NCBI GenBank assembly: GCA_944338265.1
Contig: CALVLO010000160.1
Coordinates: 1 to 13,323, forward strand
Length of the DNA stretch: 13,323 nt
Direction: 5' to 3'
Source: an uncultured Clostridia bacterium
GTDB taxonomy: Bacteria; Bacillota; Clostridia; Christensenellales; Borkfalkiaceae
The notes below the pieces were generated by a model, which made no database searches, was not told where the DNA came from, and saw only the letters and a list, made by a program, of their open reading frames with translations. A program made the translations under genes and the position numbers. Numbering within the stretch: position 1 is the stretch's first letter; each line of letters starts with the position of its first letter. This document shows, piece by piece, positions 1-7,112 of this stretch.

Positions 1-48
1 CTTCACGCCCGTGCAAAAGCCGCAGTGCTTTGCGACGAGGATCTTCAC
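1..48 (-). CDS. ispH: IspH, 4-hydroxy-3-methylbut-2-enyl diphosphate reductase (5' fragment)
   Basis: Only the first 16 codons are inside the window; the gene continues past the left edge. Reading the minus strand from a GTG at 46-48 gives (M)KILVAKHCGFCTGVK, which matches the IspH N-terminus, including the GFC cysteine that binds the [4Fe-4S] cluster and the following GVK. IspH carries out the last step of the MEP isoprenoid pathway, making IPP and DMAPP from HMBPP. The GTG overlaps the plsC stop codon as GTGA, which implies translational coupling. Clostridial relatives commonly have ispH, often fused to or followed by ribosomal protein S1 domains, after cmk and plsC. Whether an S1 part exists here cannot be seen. 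The identification rests on a short but characteristic stretch plus gene order. Confidence 0.85.
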   Translation of the reverse strand, partial: MKILVAKHCGFCTGVK

Positions 49-872
49 GGCGCCGTTTCCTCCGCCTGCTTTTTCTCTTTCTTTTTCGATTCCTTTTTCC
101 CCGCCTTCTTCTCCGCCCGTGCGGCGCGGAAATCATCGCGCAGCGCATACAAGCGCGCCTCGAGCGCCTTGTCCGCAGCTCCCGCCTCCTCGGGCGTCAG
201 CTTGCGCCCGTAGTATTCGGAGAGTTCCATCGGCTCGCCGAAGACGACGTGCGTCACGCGGAAGAGCCGCGGGCGGTTGCAAAGGACGACGGGGATGACG
301 GGCGTTTTCGTCTTGATCGCGAGCATCGCCGCACCGCCGTGGAAGGGAAGAAAGGTCTCTTCCGAAGTTTTATTGCGCGTGCCCTCCGGGAAGATGACGA
401 TCTTTTCACCGTTTTTGAGCACTTTGATGCAATCCATGAGGCTGCGGACGTCCGAACCGTCGCGCATGGCGCCGATCGCCCCCAGCCTGCGCGCAAAATA
501 GCCGATCACGGGCGCGTGCAGGACGGAATCTTTGGCAAGAAAATGCAGCCCCTCCCACGTCGAATGCGCTACAAAGAACACATCCCACAGTGTATAATGA
601 TTGACGACGTAGATGAAGGGACCCTTCCCGACCTTTTTATGACCGTGCAGGCGGTGCGGGAAAAAAATCATTTGAAGCGGATACAGAAGCACGCGCAGAA
701 AGTTCATCGTGTGCATAACGTGCCTGCCCTTTTTATCGGCAGGAAAGAGCAGGCGGCGCTGCGCCTCGTGCTTTTTCAGCTTTTTTTCTCGCTTCTTTTG
801 CAGTTTTTCCGCACGGCGGGCAGCTTTTCGGGCACGCCGCGCCTCCCGCTCCGCATCTTTCGGCTCTGCCAT
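45..872 (-). CDS. plsC: PlsC-type 1-acyl-sn-glycerol-3-phosphate acyltransferase
   Basis: This 275-aa lysophosphatidate acyltransferase adds the second acyl chain to lysophosphatidic acid at the inner membrane face, giving phosphatidic acid. The acyltransferase signatures are visible: the NHx4D motif (N91, H92, D97; NHYTLWD), FPEGTR at 161-166 and PVIPV at 191-195. A hydrophobic stretch at about 57-72 precedes the catalytic motif. The chosen ATG at 870-872 has an AGGAGAGG ribosome binding site and forms TGATG with the cmk stop. A longer in-frame reading up to 965 would run deep into cmk. The family is usually about 200-240 aa. The excess here is a Lys/Arg-rich N-terminal segment (about 1-45, probably a charged helix) and a Lys/Glu-rich C-terminal tail (about 248-272). 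Acyl-donor preference (acyl-ACP or acyl-CoA) cannot be read. Confidence 0.9.
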   Translation of the reverse strand: MAEPKDAEREARRARKAARRAEKLQKKREKKLKKHEAQRRLLFPADKKGRHVMHTMNFLRVLLYPLQMIFFPHRLHGHKKVGKGPFIYVVNHYTLWDVFFVAHSTWEGLHFLAKDSVLHAPVIGYFARRLGAIGAMRDGSDVRSLMDCIKVLKNGEKIVIFPEGTRNKTSEETFLPFHGGAAMLAIKTKTPVIPVVLCNRPRLFRVTHVVFGEPMELSEYYGRKLTPEEAGAADKALEARLYALRDDFRAARAEKKAGKKESKKKEKKQAEETAP

Positions 873-1879
873 CAGATCCTCTCCTGCATTTTTTGTTTGA
901 TCGTGCGGAGCACCTCTTCTGCCGTCATGCAAGAAGTATCGATCAAAATAGCGTCGTCCGCACACTTTAAGGGCGCGATCTTGCGGGTGGAGTCCTGCTC
1001 GTCGCGCGCGGCGATCTCCTCTTGGAGCTTGCTAAAATCGACCTTGTAGCCCTTTGCCGCCATCTCGTCTGCACGGCGCTTGGCGCGCACCTCCACGCTC
1101 GCCGTCAAAAAGAATTTGAAATCGGCATCGGGCAGCACAAAGGTGCCGATATCCCGTCCGTCCAATACGCAAGACATTTTTCCCGCGATCTCGCGCTGCT
1201 TTTCCACCATCTTCATGCGCACGCTCATGTGCTTGGAGACAGTGGACGCCGCCATGGAGACTTCCGGCGCGCGGATGGCTTCGGAGACGTCTTCGCCGTC
1301 GAGCAGCGTGTGCTGCACGCCGTCCCGATAGACGATATCGAGCGAGACATCGCGCATCAAATCGCACACCTGCGCCTCGTCCGCAACGTCCGCCTGCGCA
1401 CGGAGGCAGGCAAGCGCACAGGCGCGGTACATTGCGCCCGTATCCAGATATAATATGTGGTAATCGCGCGCGAGCATCTTGGCGATGGTGGATTTCCCGC
1501 TCCCCGCGGGTCCATCAATGGCGACGTTGAACTTTTGCGCAACATCCTTCCTGAGGGCGCGCGCCCCGCGCAGATAAACGTGGCGCGGCGTCTCGTTCTT
1601 TTCTACAAATAACATCACGCGGATACAGAGCTTCAGCCCGCCGTCGATATCCGGCTCCTGCGCTGAAAAGAGCGAGCAGCTCTCAAAGCCCGCCTCGCGC
1701 GCCGCCTTGGCGGGATAAAAGGAATGAATATCGGACGTGCTCGAAAACACGATGCTCACGACCTCGTCCCGCTTCAAAAAATTGCGGCTCTCGATTTGTT
1801 CGAGCAACTCTTTTACCGCCCCTCTGATCTCCTCGGGCGTATCTTCAGCGATCGTCGTTGCGCCGCGGATGACTGTCAT
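872..1879 (-). CDS. cmk: AroH-type chorismate mutase fused to cytidylate kinase
   Basis: This 335-aa two-domain protein joins two unrelated enzymes. Residues 1 to about 113 match the monofunctional AroH chorismate mutase fold (chorismate to prephenate, for Phe/Tyr). RGATT is at 5-9, and the B. subtilis AroH active-site residues Arg7, Arg63, Glu78, Arg90 and Tyr108 correspond to R5, R61, E75, R87 (CIRVM) and Y102 (HVYL). The AroH cysteine 75 position is a serine (S72). Residues about 116-335 are CMP/dCMP kinase, with P-loop GPAGSGKST at 123-131, LDTGAMYR at 145-152 and DGRDIGT at 240-246. The linker is only a few residues. An AAGGAGG site (1887-1893) and a consensus promoter precede the ATG. 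It leads the cmk-plsC-ispH operon; the AroH half is an aromatic amino acid enzyme inside a nucleotide/lipid operon. Confidence 0.93.
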   Translation of the reverse strand: MTVIRGATTIAEDTPEEIRGAVKELLEQIESRNFLKRDEVVSIVFSSTSDIHSFYPAKAAREAGFESCSLFSAQEPDIDGGLKLCIRVMLFVEKNETPRHVYLRGARALRKDVAQKFNVAIDGPAGSGKSTIAKMLARDYHILYLDTGAMYRACALACLRAQADVADEAQVCDLMRDVSLDIVYRDGVQHTLLDGEDVSEAIRAPEVSMAASTVSKHMSVRMKMVEKQREIAGKMSCVLDGRDIGTFVLPDADFKFFLTASVEVRAKRRADEMAAKGYKVDFSKLQEEIAARDEQDSTRKIAPLKCADDAILIDTSCMTAEEVLRTIKQKMQERI

Positions 1880-1886
1880 TGGTAAA

Positions 1887-1934
1887 CCTCCTTATGTACC
1901 TCTCCATCATACGACAATTTGTCCGAAATGTCAA
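1887..1934 (-). promoter_or_regulatory. Sigma-A promoter and RBS of the cmk-plsC-ispH operon
   Basis: On the minus strand a perfect -35 TTGACA (1929-1934) and a -10 TATGAT (1906-1911) are separated by exactly 17 bases. The predicted start is near 1899, giving a leader of about 20 nt with AAGGAGG at 1887-1893. It lies in the 123-bp gap behind the flavoprotein gene, so the operon can be transcribed independently of upstream genes. Confidence 0.85.
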
Positions 1935-2002
1935 CAATCGCACTCGGTTTTTCGCAATCGGCACAATATTATGTCTGACATATTACTATGCAAAATTTGA
2001 AT

Positions 2003-3229
2003 TTATACATTTTGCCCCGCCAAAAAGCCCGTGCAAAATGCGATCTGCAAGTTGTATCCCCCCGTAAAGGCATCGCAATCGAGCACCTCGCCGCAAAAAT
2101 ACAACCCCTTTACGAGGCGCGAGCCCATCGTTGCAGGATCGACCTCCCGCAGCGAGACCCCTCCCGCCGTGACGACCGCCTCTTCAAACCCGCGCAGTGC
2201 GCGCGGTGTGAGCGGAAACGCTTTGAGCGCCGCAAGCAACGCACGGCGCTCCTCCCGCGTCACGGCATTCGCCTGTTTTTCGGGCGCGATCCGCGCCGCA
2301 CGCAGCACAAGCCCGACAACGCCCGCAGGCAGCAAGCCGCGCATCACATTTTTCATCGCTTCGTTCTTGCGCGCCGCAAAATCACGCAGCAGCCGCTCTT
2401 CAAGCACTCGCTCCTCGAGCGCTGGCTTAAAATCAAGCTGCAGCCGCACATCCCGCGGCGTGCGCCCCTGCGCGCCGTTCAGAAGCGCGGAGAGCGTGAG
2501 AACGAGCGGACCGCTCACGCCGTAATGCGTAAAGAGCAGTTCGCCCATCTCGGAAAACACCGTCTTTTTGCCCTGTTTGGCGGTCAAAACAACGTTTTTG
2601 AGGGAGACGCCCTGCGCCGCGTCCACCGCCTCTTCAAGCTCGATGCCCACAAGCGACGGATAGAGCGGCGTGCAGACATGCCCGAGCGCCGCCGCAAAGC
2701 GGTATCCATCCCCCGTCGAACCCGTCGAAGGATAGGAAAGTCCGCCCGTCGCCACCACAACGGCATCGCACGCGAGCCGCCCTTTTTGCGTATGTACGGC
2801 GCAGGCGTCGCCCTCCGCCGCCTCGACCGAAAGCACCTCTTCCCCCAGGGAAATGGCAACGCCCGCCGCACGGCACGCCCGCTCGAGCGCCTTGGTCACG
2901 TCGCTTGCATGATCGGAAACGGGAAAGACACGCCCGCCGCGCTCCACTTTGAGCGCGAGCCCCTGTTCCTCGAAAAAGCGCATTGTCTGTTCGGGCGGAA
3001 AGGCGTAGGCTGCGCGCGTCAAAAATTTCCCGCCGTTGACGACATGCGCGAGAAATTCCTCGGGCGAGCAGTCGTTCGTCACATTGCACCTGCCCTTTCC
3101 CGTAATATAGATCTTTTTGCCGAGCTTCTCGTTTTTTTCCAAAAGAAGCACCTGCCGCCCGCGGCGCGCCGCCGTGCATGCAGCCATCAGCCCTGCGGCA
3201 CCTCCGCCGATCACGATAACCTGTTGCAT
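2003..3229 (-). CDS. HI0933/BaiN-family NAD(P)/FAD-dependent oxidoreductase
   Basis: This 408-aa flavoprotein belongs to the HI0933 family (also called YhiN or BaiN). The FAD-binding Rossmann motif VIGGGAAGL lies at the N-terminus (G8-G10, G13), followed by an acidic residue at the end of the second strand (LLLEK). The family signature GKGRCNVTN is at 44-52 and the C-terminal GGYNLQ...GFLAG signature at 390-405. The start is the ATG at 3227-3229, behind GAGG; the upstream in-frame ATG at 3271 lacks a ribosome binding site and would add 14 residues before the Rossmann strand. In gut Clostridia one member (BaiN) is reported to act on bile acids, but most members have no assigned substrate and this sequence does not choose one. 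The gene sits immediately upstream of cmk, an arrangement I recall as common in Clostridia. Confidence 0.9.
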   Translation of the reverse strand: MQQVIVIGGGAAGLMAACTAARRGRQVLLLEKNEKLGKKIYITGKGRCNVTNDCSPEEFLAHVVNGGKFLTRAAYAFPPEQTMRFFEEQGLALKVERGGRVFPVSDHASDVTKALERACRAAGVAISLGEEVLSVEAAEGDACAVHTQKGRLACDAVVVATGGLSYPSTGSTGDGYRFAAALGHVCTPLYPSLVGIELEEAVDAAQGVSLKNVVLTAKQGKKTVFSEMGELLFTHYGVSGPLVLTLSALLNGAQGRTPRDVRLQLDFKPALEERVLEERLLRDFAARKNEAMKNVMRGLLPAGVVGLVLRAARIAPEKQANAVTREERRALLAALKAFPLTPRALRGFEEAVVTAGGVSLREVDPATMGSRLVKGLYFCGEVLDCDAFTGGYNLQIAFCTGFLAGQNV

Positions 3230-3257
3230 CTGTTTTCCTCGTAAAACGCAGTCCCGT

Positions 3258-3285
3258 CGGCATTTTTGCATGCCGTTTTTCTTTT
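3258..3285 (+). terminator. Hairpin plus T-tract, plus-strand orientation
   Basis: A 6-bp stem CGGCAT/ATGCCG (3258-3263 and 3270-3275) is followed on the plus strand by TTTTTCTTTTT. In that orientation it is a short intrinsic terminator, but no plus-strand gene leads into it, so it may stop antisense transcription. On the coding (minus) strand the T-tract becomes an A-tract before the stem, so it should not end the TVP38 transcript. Confidence 0.35.
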
Positions 3286-4304
3286 TATGATGATTTTGGA
3301 GGCTCCTCCCCTTCTTTTTTCACGCCCTTTTTGACAACGCAGCCATCCGCATCCACGATCTCCACCGAAAACTCATCCTTCTTGACGACCCGCTCGACGC
3401 GCCGCTCGCGATGAAAGAGTTTTTCGCACCAGGCGAGGATGACATCCGACTTTTTATACAAGACGACGAAGAGCAGCACGACGAGCACGAACAGCACGCC
3501 CCAGATGAGCAGCCCCCACCATGTATCGAAGGGAATGAGGGTGATGGAGTAGCTCGTCGTAAAGATGGCGATCACGCGCGAGATAAAGATGACGGCAAGA
3601 AAGTACAGAAAGGACATGGAAGAGATTCCCGCCACAAAGCAGAGCACGTCGTCGGGAAACACGGGAAGCAGAAACATGGCACTCAAAAAGAGTTTATCCT
3701 TCCCCTTGAGTTTTTTCAGCCATTTTTCCAACGTCTCCTCCCCCACGATCCACGCAACGACGCGGAAGCCCGCATACCGCCCGATCAAAAAGGCGACCAC
3801 GGAACCGAGCAATATCCCGATGAGGCTGTAAATGCTCCCGAACAGGCTGCCGAACAGCACGCTCCCCGCAACAACGGTGACGGTGCTCGGGATGGGCAGA
3901 ATGACGACCTGCAAAAATTGCAGCGTGATAAAGAGCGCAGCCATCCACCCGCCTGCACCGCGGAGATATTCCTCGAATTTTTCCTCGTCGCGCAAAACGG
4001 CAAAGAAGCCCGTCTCGAGCAGCGCATAGAAAAGCGTCGCCGCAAAGACGAGCAAAATATACAAGATGATGCAGCCGCGGTAGATGAGCTGCTTGCGCAT
4101 AAAGTATCCGACGTAATCCGCCGTCAGCACGGCGGCATTGAGCAGCGTCCCGCCGACGAGCGCGAGGACATACACGCCGTCTGAAATCCCCCCGCCCAAC
4201 GACGCCACCGCAAGCACAAATAGGCACTCAAACAGTGCCGCCGCAAGCGCCAGACAGAGGATATGCACAAGATCTCTTTTGCGGAGTTTCTTTCCTGCGA
4301 TCAT
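3285..4304 (-). CDS. TVP38/TMEM64 (DedA/VTT superfamily) membrane protein
   Basis: This integral membrane protein of 339 aa is read from the ATG at 4302-4304, with CAGG seven bases upstream; a TTG two codons earlier is too close to that site. Hydrophobic segments occur at about 12-36, 43-68, 76-100 and 120-140, then the VTT/SNARE-associated core: PIPST (138-142), the glycine-rich G-x-LFGSLFG region (147-156) and MFLLPVFPDD (210-219), which fits the family's R/LxxPxxP-D motif. Further helices run to about 282. A charged cytoplasmic tail follows (H/R-rich then K/E-rich). The two or three helices before the VTT core are more than the minimal family form. DedA/TVP38 proteins are linked to lipid translocation and envelope homeostasis, but no specific substrate can be assigned. 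It lies between rnhA and the flavoprotein gene, all on one strand. Confidence 0.82.
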   Translation of the reverse strand: MIAGKKLRKRDLVHILCLALAAALFECLFVLAVASLGGGISDGVYVLALVGGTLLNAAVLTADYVGYFMRKQLIYRGCIILYILLVFAATLFYALLETGFFAVLRDEEKFEEYLRGAGGWMAALFITLQFLQVVILPIPSTVTVVAGSVLFGSLFGSIYSLIGILLGSVVAFLIGRYAGFRVVAWIVGEETLEKWLKKLKGKDKLFLSAMFLLPVFPDDVLCFVAGISSMSFLYFLAVIFISRVIAIFTTSYSITLIPFDTWWGLLIWGVLFVLVVLLFVVLYKKSDVILAWCEKLFHRERRVERVVKKDEFSVEIVDADGCVVKKGVKKEGEEPPKSS

Positions 4305-4343
4305 CTTCAAACCTGTTACTATTATACCCGCCGCAATGTCTGT

Positions 4344-4781
4344 TTAGTCTTCTTTCGGGATGGCGCCGCGCGCAAGCGCATCGCAGCGGTTGTTGAGCTC
4401 GTTGTCCGCATGCCCCTTCACCTTGTGAAATCGGACGCGATGCATCCGCGTGAGCGCCAAAAGCGCCTGCCAAAGGTCGGCATTGAGCACGGGCTTGTTA
4501 TCTGCCTTTTTCCACCCTGTGCGCTCCCATCCTGCGACCCAACCTTCCAAAAAAGCATTGACCGTATAGGCAGAATCGCTGTAAATATCTACCTCGCAGG
4601 CAACTTTAAGTGCCTTTAACCCTTCAATGACCGCCGTAAGCTCCATGCGGTTGTTGGTCGTCTCCCGCTCGCCGCCGCTCAGCTCCCTGCGATGTTCGCC
4701 GTAGAGGAGCACAGCACCCCATCCGCCGCGCCCCGGATTGCCCGAACAGGCACCGTCCGTGTAGAGCGTGACTTTCTTCAT
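4344..4781 (-). CDS. rnhA: Ribonuclease HI
   Basis: This complete 145-aa RNase HI degrades the RNA strand of RNA-DNA hybrids (R-loops, primers). All four catalytic carboxylates are visible: D9 in YTDGACSGNPGRGGWG, E47 in NNRMEL, D69 in YSDS and D134 in NNRCDALA. The mobile-loop histidine H124 lies in KVKGHADNE. W81 and W85 with the basic patch K91-K92 fit the handle region of bacterial-type RNase HI. The ATG overlaps the proC stop as ATGA, and GGGGAG lies upstream inside proC, so the two genes are probably translationally coupled. Length and motifs are ordinary for the family, with no N-terminal hybrid-binding domain. Confidence 0.96.
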   Translation of the reverse strand: MKKVTLYTDGACSGNPGRGGWGAVLLYGEHRRELSGGERETTNNRMELTAVIEGLKALKVACEVDIYSDSAYTVNAFLEGWVAGWERTGWKKADNKPVLNADLWQALLALTRMHRVRFHKVKGHADNELNNRCDALARGAIPKED

Positions 4782-5572
4782 TCGGAAAGCTCCCCTGCGC
4801 GGCGCACGGCGGCATCCACCGCCCGCAGTACACTTCCTTCAAAGTCATCTTTGCGGAAACTTTCAAGCGCGGCGACCGTCGTTCCGCCCTTGGAAGAGAC
4901 GGCTTGAATGAGCGCTTCGAGCGATTTTTCGGAGCTCTTTGCCATCGCCACGCCCCCCTCTACCGTCTGAAGCGCAAACTTTTTCGCCTGCGCCTCCGTC
5001 ATCCCATGGCGCACCCCCGCGCGAACGAGAGAGAGCAAAAAAAGGTAGACATAAGCGGGCCCGCTCCCCGAAATGCCCGTCACCGCATCGAGAAGCGCCT
5101 CGGGGACCTCCTCCGCCTCCCCGACGGAAGCAAACAACCCGTGCACGAACGCGCGCTCCTCGGGAGCAAGGTCGGAGCAATCCGTCCCCGCCATCCCGGC
5201 GCCCACCGAACAGGGAAGGTTCGGCATGATGCGCGCCACCTTCCCCGCCCCCGTCGCACGTTTGATCGCAGCCTTCGTCTTGCCCGCCATGATACTGATG
5301 AGCACGGGAAGCCGCTTTTCGCAGAGCTGCCGCGCGACCTCCGGGAAGATCTGCGGCTTGACGGCAAGCAGGAGATATTCTGCCTGCGCCGCAAGGGCAT
5401 CGTCCTCCGTCACGGATACGCCGAGATCGGCAAAAAAGGCGCGGCGCGCAGCATCGGGCTCGGCGACAACGATCTCGTCTGCCGCAAGGAACCCCTTCCC
5501 GATTGCACCTTGCACGATCGCCTGCGCCATAAAGCCACCGCCGATCACACCGAGCTTAACGCGTTTTTTCAT
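4778..5572 (-). CDS. proC: Pyrroline-5-carboxylate reductase
   Basis: This 264-aa enzyme makes L-proline from pyrroline-5-carboxylate using NAD(P)H. The N-terminal Rossmann motif is GVIGGGFMAQAI (8-19), followed by AVKPQ (70-74), MPNLP (116-120), and the C-terminal helical dimerisation and active-site segment ISGSGPAYVYLF (167-178) and VSSKGGTTVAAL (225-236). The ATG is preceded by AAGGAGA at a spacing of seven. The first gene of the proC-rnhA pair, it is divergent from the tRNA-Trp gene, with about 80 bp between them. I could not pick out a convincing minus-strand promoter there, although the plus-strand tRNA promoter is clear. No proA or proB is in the window. Confidence 0.96.
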   Translation of the reverse strand: MKKRVKLGVIGGGFMAQAIVQGAIGKGFLAADEIVVAEPDAARRAFFADLGVSVTEDDALAAQAEYLLLAVKPQIFPEVARQLCEKRLPVLISIMAGKTKAAIKRATGAGKVARIMPNLPCSVGAGMAGTDCSDLAPEERAFVHGLFASVGEAEEVPEALLDAVTGISGSGPAYVYLFLLSLVRAGVRHGMTEAQAKKFALQTVEGGVAMAKSSEKSLEALIQAVSSKGGTTVAALESFRKDDFEGSVLRAVDAAVRRAGELSE

Positions 5573-5612
5573 GTTTTATCTCCTTAAATTTCGAGTTAGC
5601 GTTTGAAAATTC

Positions 5613-5641
5613 TTGACGAATGCCGCAAAATCATATATAAT
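5613..5641 (+). promoter_or_regulatory. Promoter of the tRNA-Trp gene
   Basis: The -35 TTGACG (5613-5618) and perfect -10 TATAAT (5636-5641) are separated by 17 bases. The predicted start is near 5648-5650, a few bases before the mature tRNA 5' end at 5654. This is a strong stable-RNA type promoter and lies in the divergent gap with proC. Confidence 0.88.
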
Positions 5642-5653
5642 ACCTACCGTCAC

Positions 5654-5728
5654 AGGGGAGTGGCTCAACGGTAGAGTAGCGGTCTCCAAAACCGTCGGTT
5701 GCGTGTTCGAATCGCGTCTCCCCTGCCA
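5654..5728 (+). tRNA. tRNA-Trp (anticodon CCA)
   Basis: The full cloverleaf can be folded by eye. The acceptor stem AGGGGAG (5654-5660) pairs with CTCCCCT (5718-5724), followed by discriminator G and encoded CCA (5726-5728). The D-arm is GCTC/GAGT and the anticodon stem GCGGT/ACCGT encloses loop CTCCAAA, giving anticodon CCA at 5686-5688. The variable loop has 5 nt, and the T-arm has loop TTCGAAT with wobble pairs in its stem. The G discriminator is typical of bacterial tRNA-Trp. The last 19 bases are repeated exactly at 11881-11899, marking this gene as the integration site of the adjacent island. The integrated copy leaves the tRNA intact. Confidence 0.96.
5710..5728 (+). repeat. attL: left 19-bp att core at the tRNA-Trp 3' end
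   Basis: The sequence AATCGCGTCTCCCCTGCCA covers part of the T-loop, the 3' T-stem, the 3' acceptor strand, the discriminator and CCA. An identical copy is at 11881-11899. Flanking bases differ on both sides (C-G before and C after, against A-T before and A after), so the identity is exactly 19 bp. Conservation of a tRNA 3' end as a direct repeat is the usual signature of tyrosine-recombinase integration. Confidence 0.85.
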
Positions 5729-5733
5729 CATGG

Positions 5734-5790
5734 AAGGGTGTCGAAATTTGATACAGTTTTGATTAGACTGTTTCGTTCGACATCCTTTTT
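5734..5790 (+). terminator. Intrinsic terminator behind tRNA-Trp, supplied by the island
   Basis: A long stem GGGTGTCGAA (5736-5745) pairs over ten positions, one of them G-T, with TTCGACATCC (5776-5785), and two A-T pairs extend it outward. The loop holds a smaller ACAGT/ACTGT stem. A T-rich tract (TTTTTC) follows. It begins six bases after the tRNA CCA, inside the island, so it probably replaces the original tRNA terminator now at 11902-11931. Confidence 0.75.
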
Positions 5791-5802
5791 CTATTATAGC
5801 TT

Positions 5803-5857
5803 AAAAACGGAATTTTCGCAAGCAAACACATTGTCGCTTTGTGAAAATTCTGTTTTT
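5803..5857 (+). repeat. Long hairpin ahead of the transposase
   Basis: Arms 5803-5820 and 5840-5857 form an 18-bp stem with two G-T pairs and a 19-nt loop, ending in a T-run. It can act as a second terminator shielding the transposase from tRNA read-through. Its right arm contains the predicted transposase -35 region, so structure formation could also affect initiation. It could alternatively be a remnant element end. Confidence 0.55.
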
Positions 5858-5879
5858 TGTTATAATAGGACTTAAGGAG
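5839..5879 (+). promoter_or_regulatory. Promoter and RBS of the transposase
   Basis: A perfect -10 TATAAT (5861-5866) has a -35-like TTGTGA (5839-5844) sixteen bases upstream. AAGGAG at 5874-5879 sits seven bases before the ATG at 5887. An ATG at 5882 opens only a two-codon reading frame and is not the start. Confidence 0.7.
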
Positions 5880-5886
5880 CCATGTC

Positions 5887-7047
5887 ATGAACACAAATGT
5901 AATTATAAATCCAAAGCCCTATTCGGAAAAATTTAAGAAAAATATTATTTCTATGTATTTGCGCGGTAGGAATGGAAGACGATTGCGGGATAAATACGGT
6001 ATCCCGAAAAGTACATTTTATTTTTGGGTAGAAGAATATAAAAAAATTTATTCCCAAGATGGACTTATCATCACAAAACATGATTATAAAAAACTGGAAT
6101 GGGAAAATGCTCGCATGAAAAAGCAATTGGAAGCATATCAAATCACAGGGTGTTCACCACAATCTACCGATAAAGACAAACTCATAGCCATTGACAAATA
6201 TAGAACGTTGTATCCAATCAAATATTTGTGTACAGTTCTCAATATTAACCGCACTAAATTTTATCGTTACATAATGCATAAAGAGACACAAAACGAGCGG
6301 CGCAACAAAACGCTAACTTTCTTAATTAAAGAAATTGCATGTGACAATCCCTGCTATGGATTTAAACGAATTTGCCACGAGTTAAAAAGACGTGGCTACA
6401 ATACGTCATATAAGACAGTATCTCAACTTATGCAAGAGAATGGTATTCATGCCGTGATCGGTCAAAAGCCGCCTCGGCCACAAAGGAAGAATATTGCAAA
6501 CGGCAATAACGATACATGGCAAAAGAAATATGCCTTATCCGCTCCTGATATTGCTTGGCTAAGCGACGTTACTGAAATAAAACTTTTCGACACGAAGTTT
6601 TATATTTGTTCTATCGAAGATATATACTCACGTTATGTGATTTCTTATACAATTTCCACTACCAATGATTCTGCCCTTATAGCCAATACATTTATAGATG
6701 CCTATGCCAAACGAAATCCGCCATATGGATTGATTTTTCACAGCGATAATGGTGCAGCCTTTACTGCCACTGCAATCCGTGCACTTTTAAAATCATATGG
6801 CATCCGCCAATCTTTTTCAAGGGTTGCCACCCCGCAAGACAACGGACACATGGAATCTTTTTTCGCAACACTGAAAAAAGAAGAACTCTATCGGAAAACA
6901 TATTCATCCCCCGAAGAATTCTTCCATTCTGTTCAAAAATATATTAAATACTACAACAACTTCCGTCTACACTCTCGTCTCAATTATCGCACTCCAAAAG
7001 AAGTTTTAGATGAGTATGACAAATTACATAACCAAATACCGTTTTAA
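5887..7047 (+). CDS. IS3-family-like DDE transposase, OrfA and OrfB in one frame
   Basis: This 386-aa protein has an N-terminal helix-turn-helix region (about 14-48, with GIPKSTFYFWVEEY), a short helical linker (about 64-83), a second HTH-like segment (about 155-190, YGFKRICHEL...TVSQLMQENGI) and an rve-type integrase core. The catalytic triad is D227 (SDVTE), D287 (HSDNG) and E323 (GHMESFF), giving D(59)D(35)E spacing, typical of IS3. IS3 elements usually make OrfAB by -1 frameshifting from two overlapping frames; here it is a single uninterrupted frame. No convincing terminal inverted repeats were found on either side (5729-5886, 7048-7112), so this may be a resident recombinase gene or an IS that has lost its ends. 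It is convergent with gajB, 65 bp apart. Confidence 0.88.
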   Translation: MNTNVIINPKPYSEKFKKNIISMYLRGRNGRRLRDKYGIPKSTFYFWVEEYKKIYSQDGLIITKHDYKKLEWENARMKKQLEAYQITGCSPQSTDKDKLIAIDKYRTLYPIKYLCTVLNINRTKFYRYIMHKETQNERRNKTLTFLIKEIACDNPCYGFKRICHELKRRGYNTSYKTVSQLMQENGIHAVIGQKPPRPQRKNIANGNNDTWQKKYALSAPDIAWLSDVTEIKLFDTKFYICSIEDIYSRYVISYTISTTNDSALIANTFIDAYAKRNPPYGLIFHSDNGAAFTATAIRALLKSYGIRQSFSRVATPQDNGHMESFFATLKKEELYRKTYSSPEEFFHSVQKYIKYYNNFRLHSRLNYRTPKEVLDEYDKLHNQIPF

Positions 7048-7112
7048 TGTGCAAGAAAAATAATTTTAATGTCTATTCATTATCAATAATTTATCTGAAT
7101 TGAAATCTTATT

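Noticed and set aside
1971..1981. Palindrome ATGTCTGACAT upstream of the cmk promoter
   Set aside because: Only about 6-bp arms in an AT-rich gap, upstream of the promoter and with no second copy, so an operator cannot be supported.
2003..3271. Long plus-strand frames opposite the flavoprotein gene, and similar frames opposite TVP38, proC and dinB
   Set aside because: GC-rich coding DNA leaves long antisense frames; the minus-strand translations carry clear family motifs and ribosome sites, the plus-strand ones do not.
4321..4326. Exact minus-strand TATAAT just upstream of the TVP38-family gene
   Set aside because: It has no acceptable -35 (GACTAA at 17 bases) and would start transcription about ten bases before the ATG, inside the ribosome site. 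Probably chance.
5729..7112. Terminal inverted repeats for a complete IS around the transposase
   Set aside because: By-eye comparison of the left hairpin arms with the right flank gave only short AT-rich matches such as TTGATA, not a convincing inverted repeat or target duplication.
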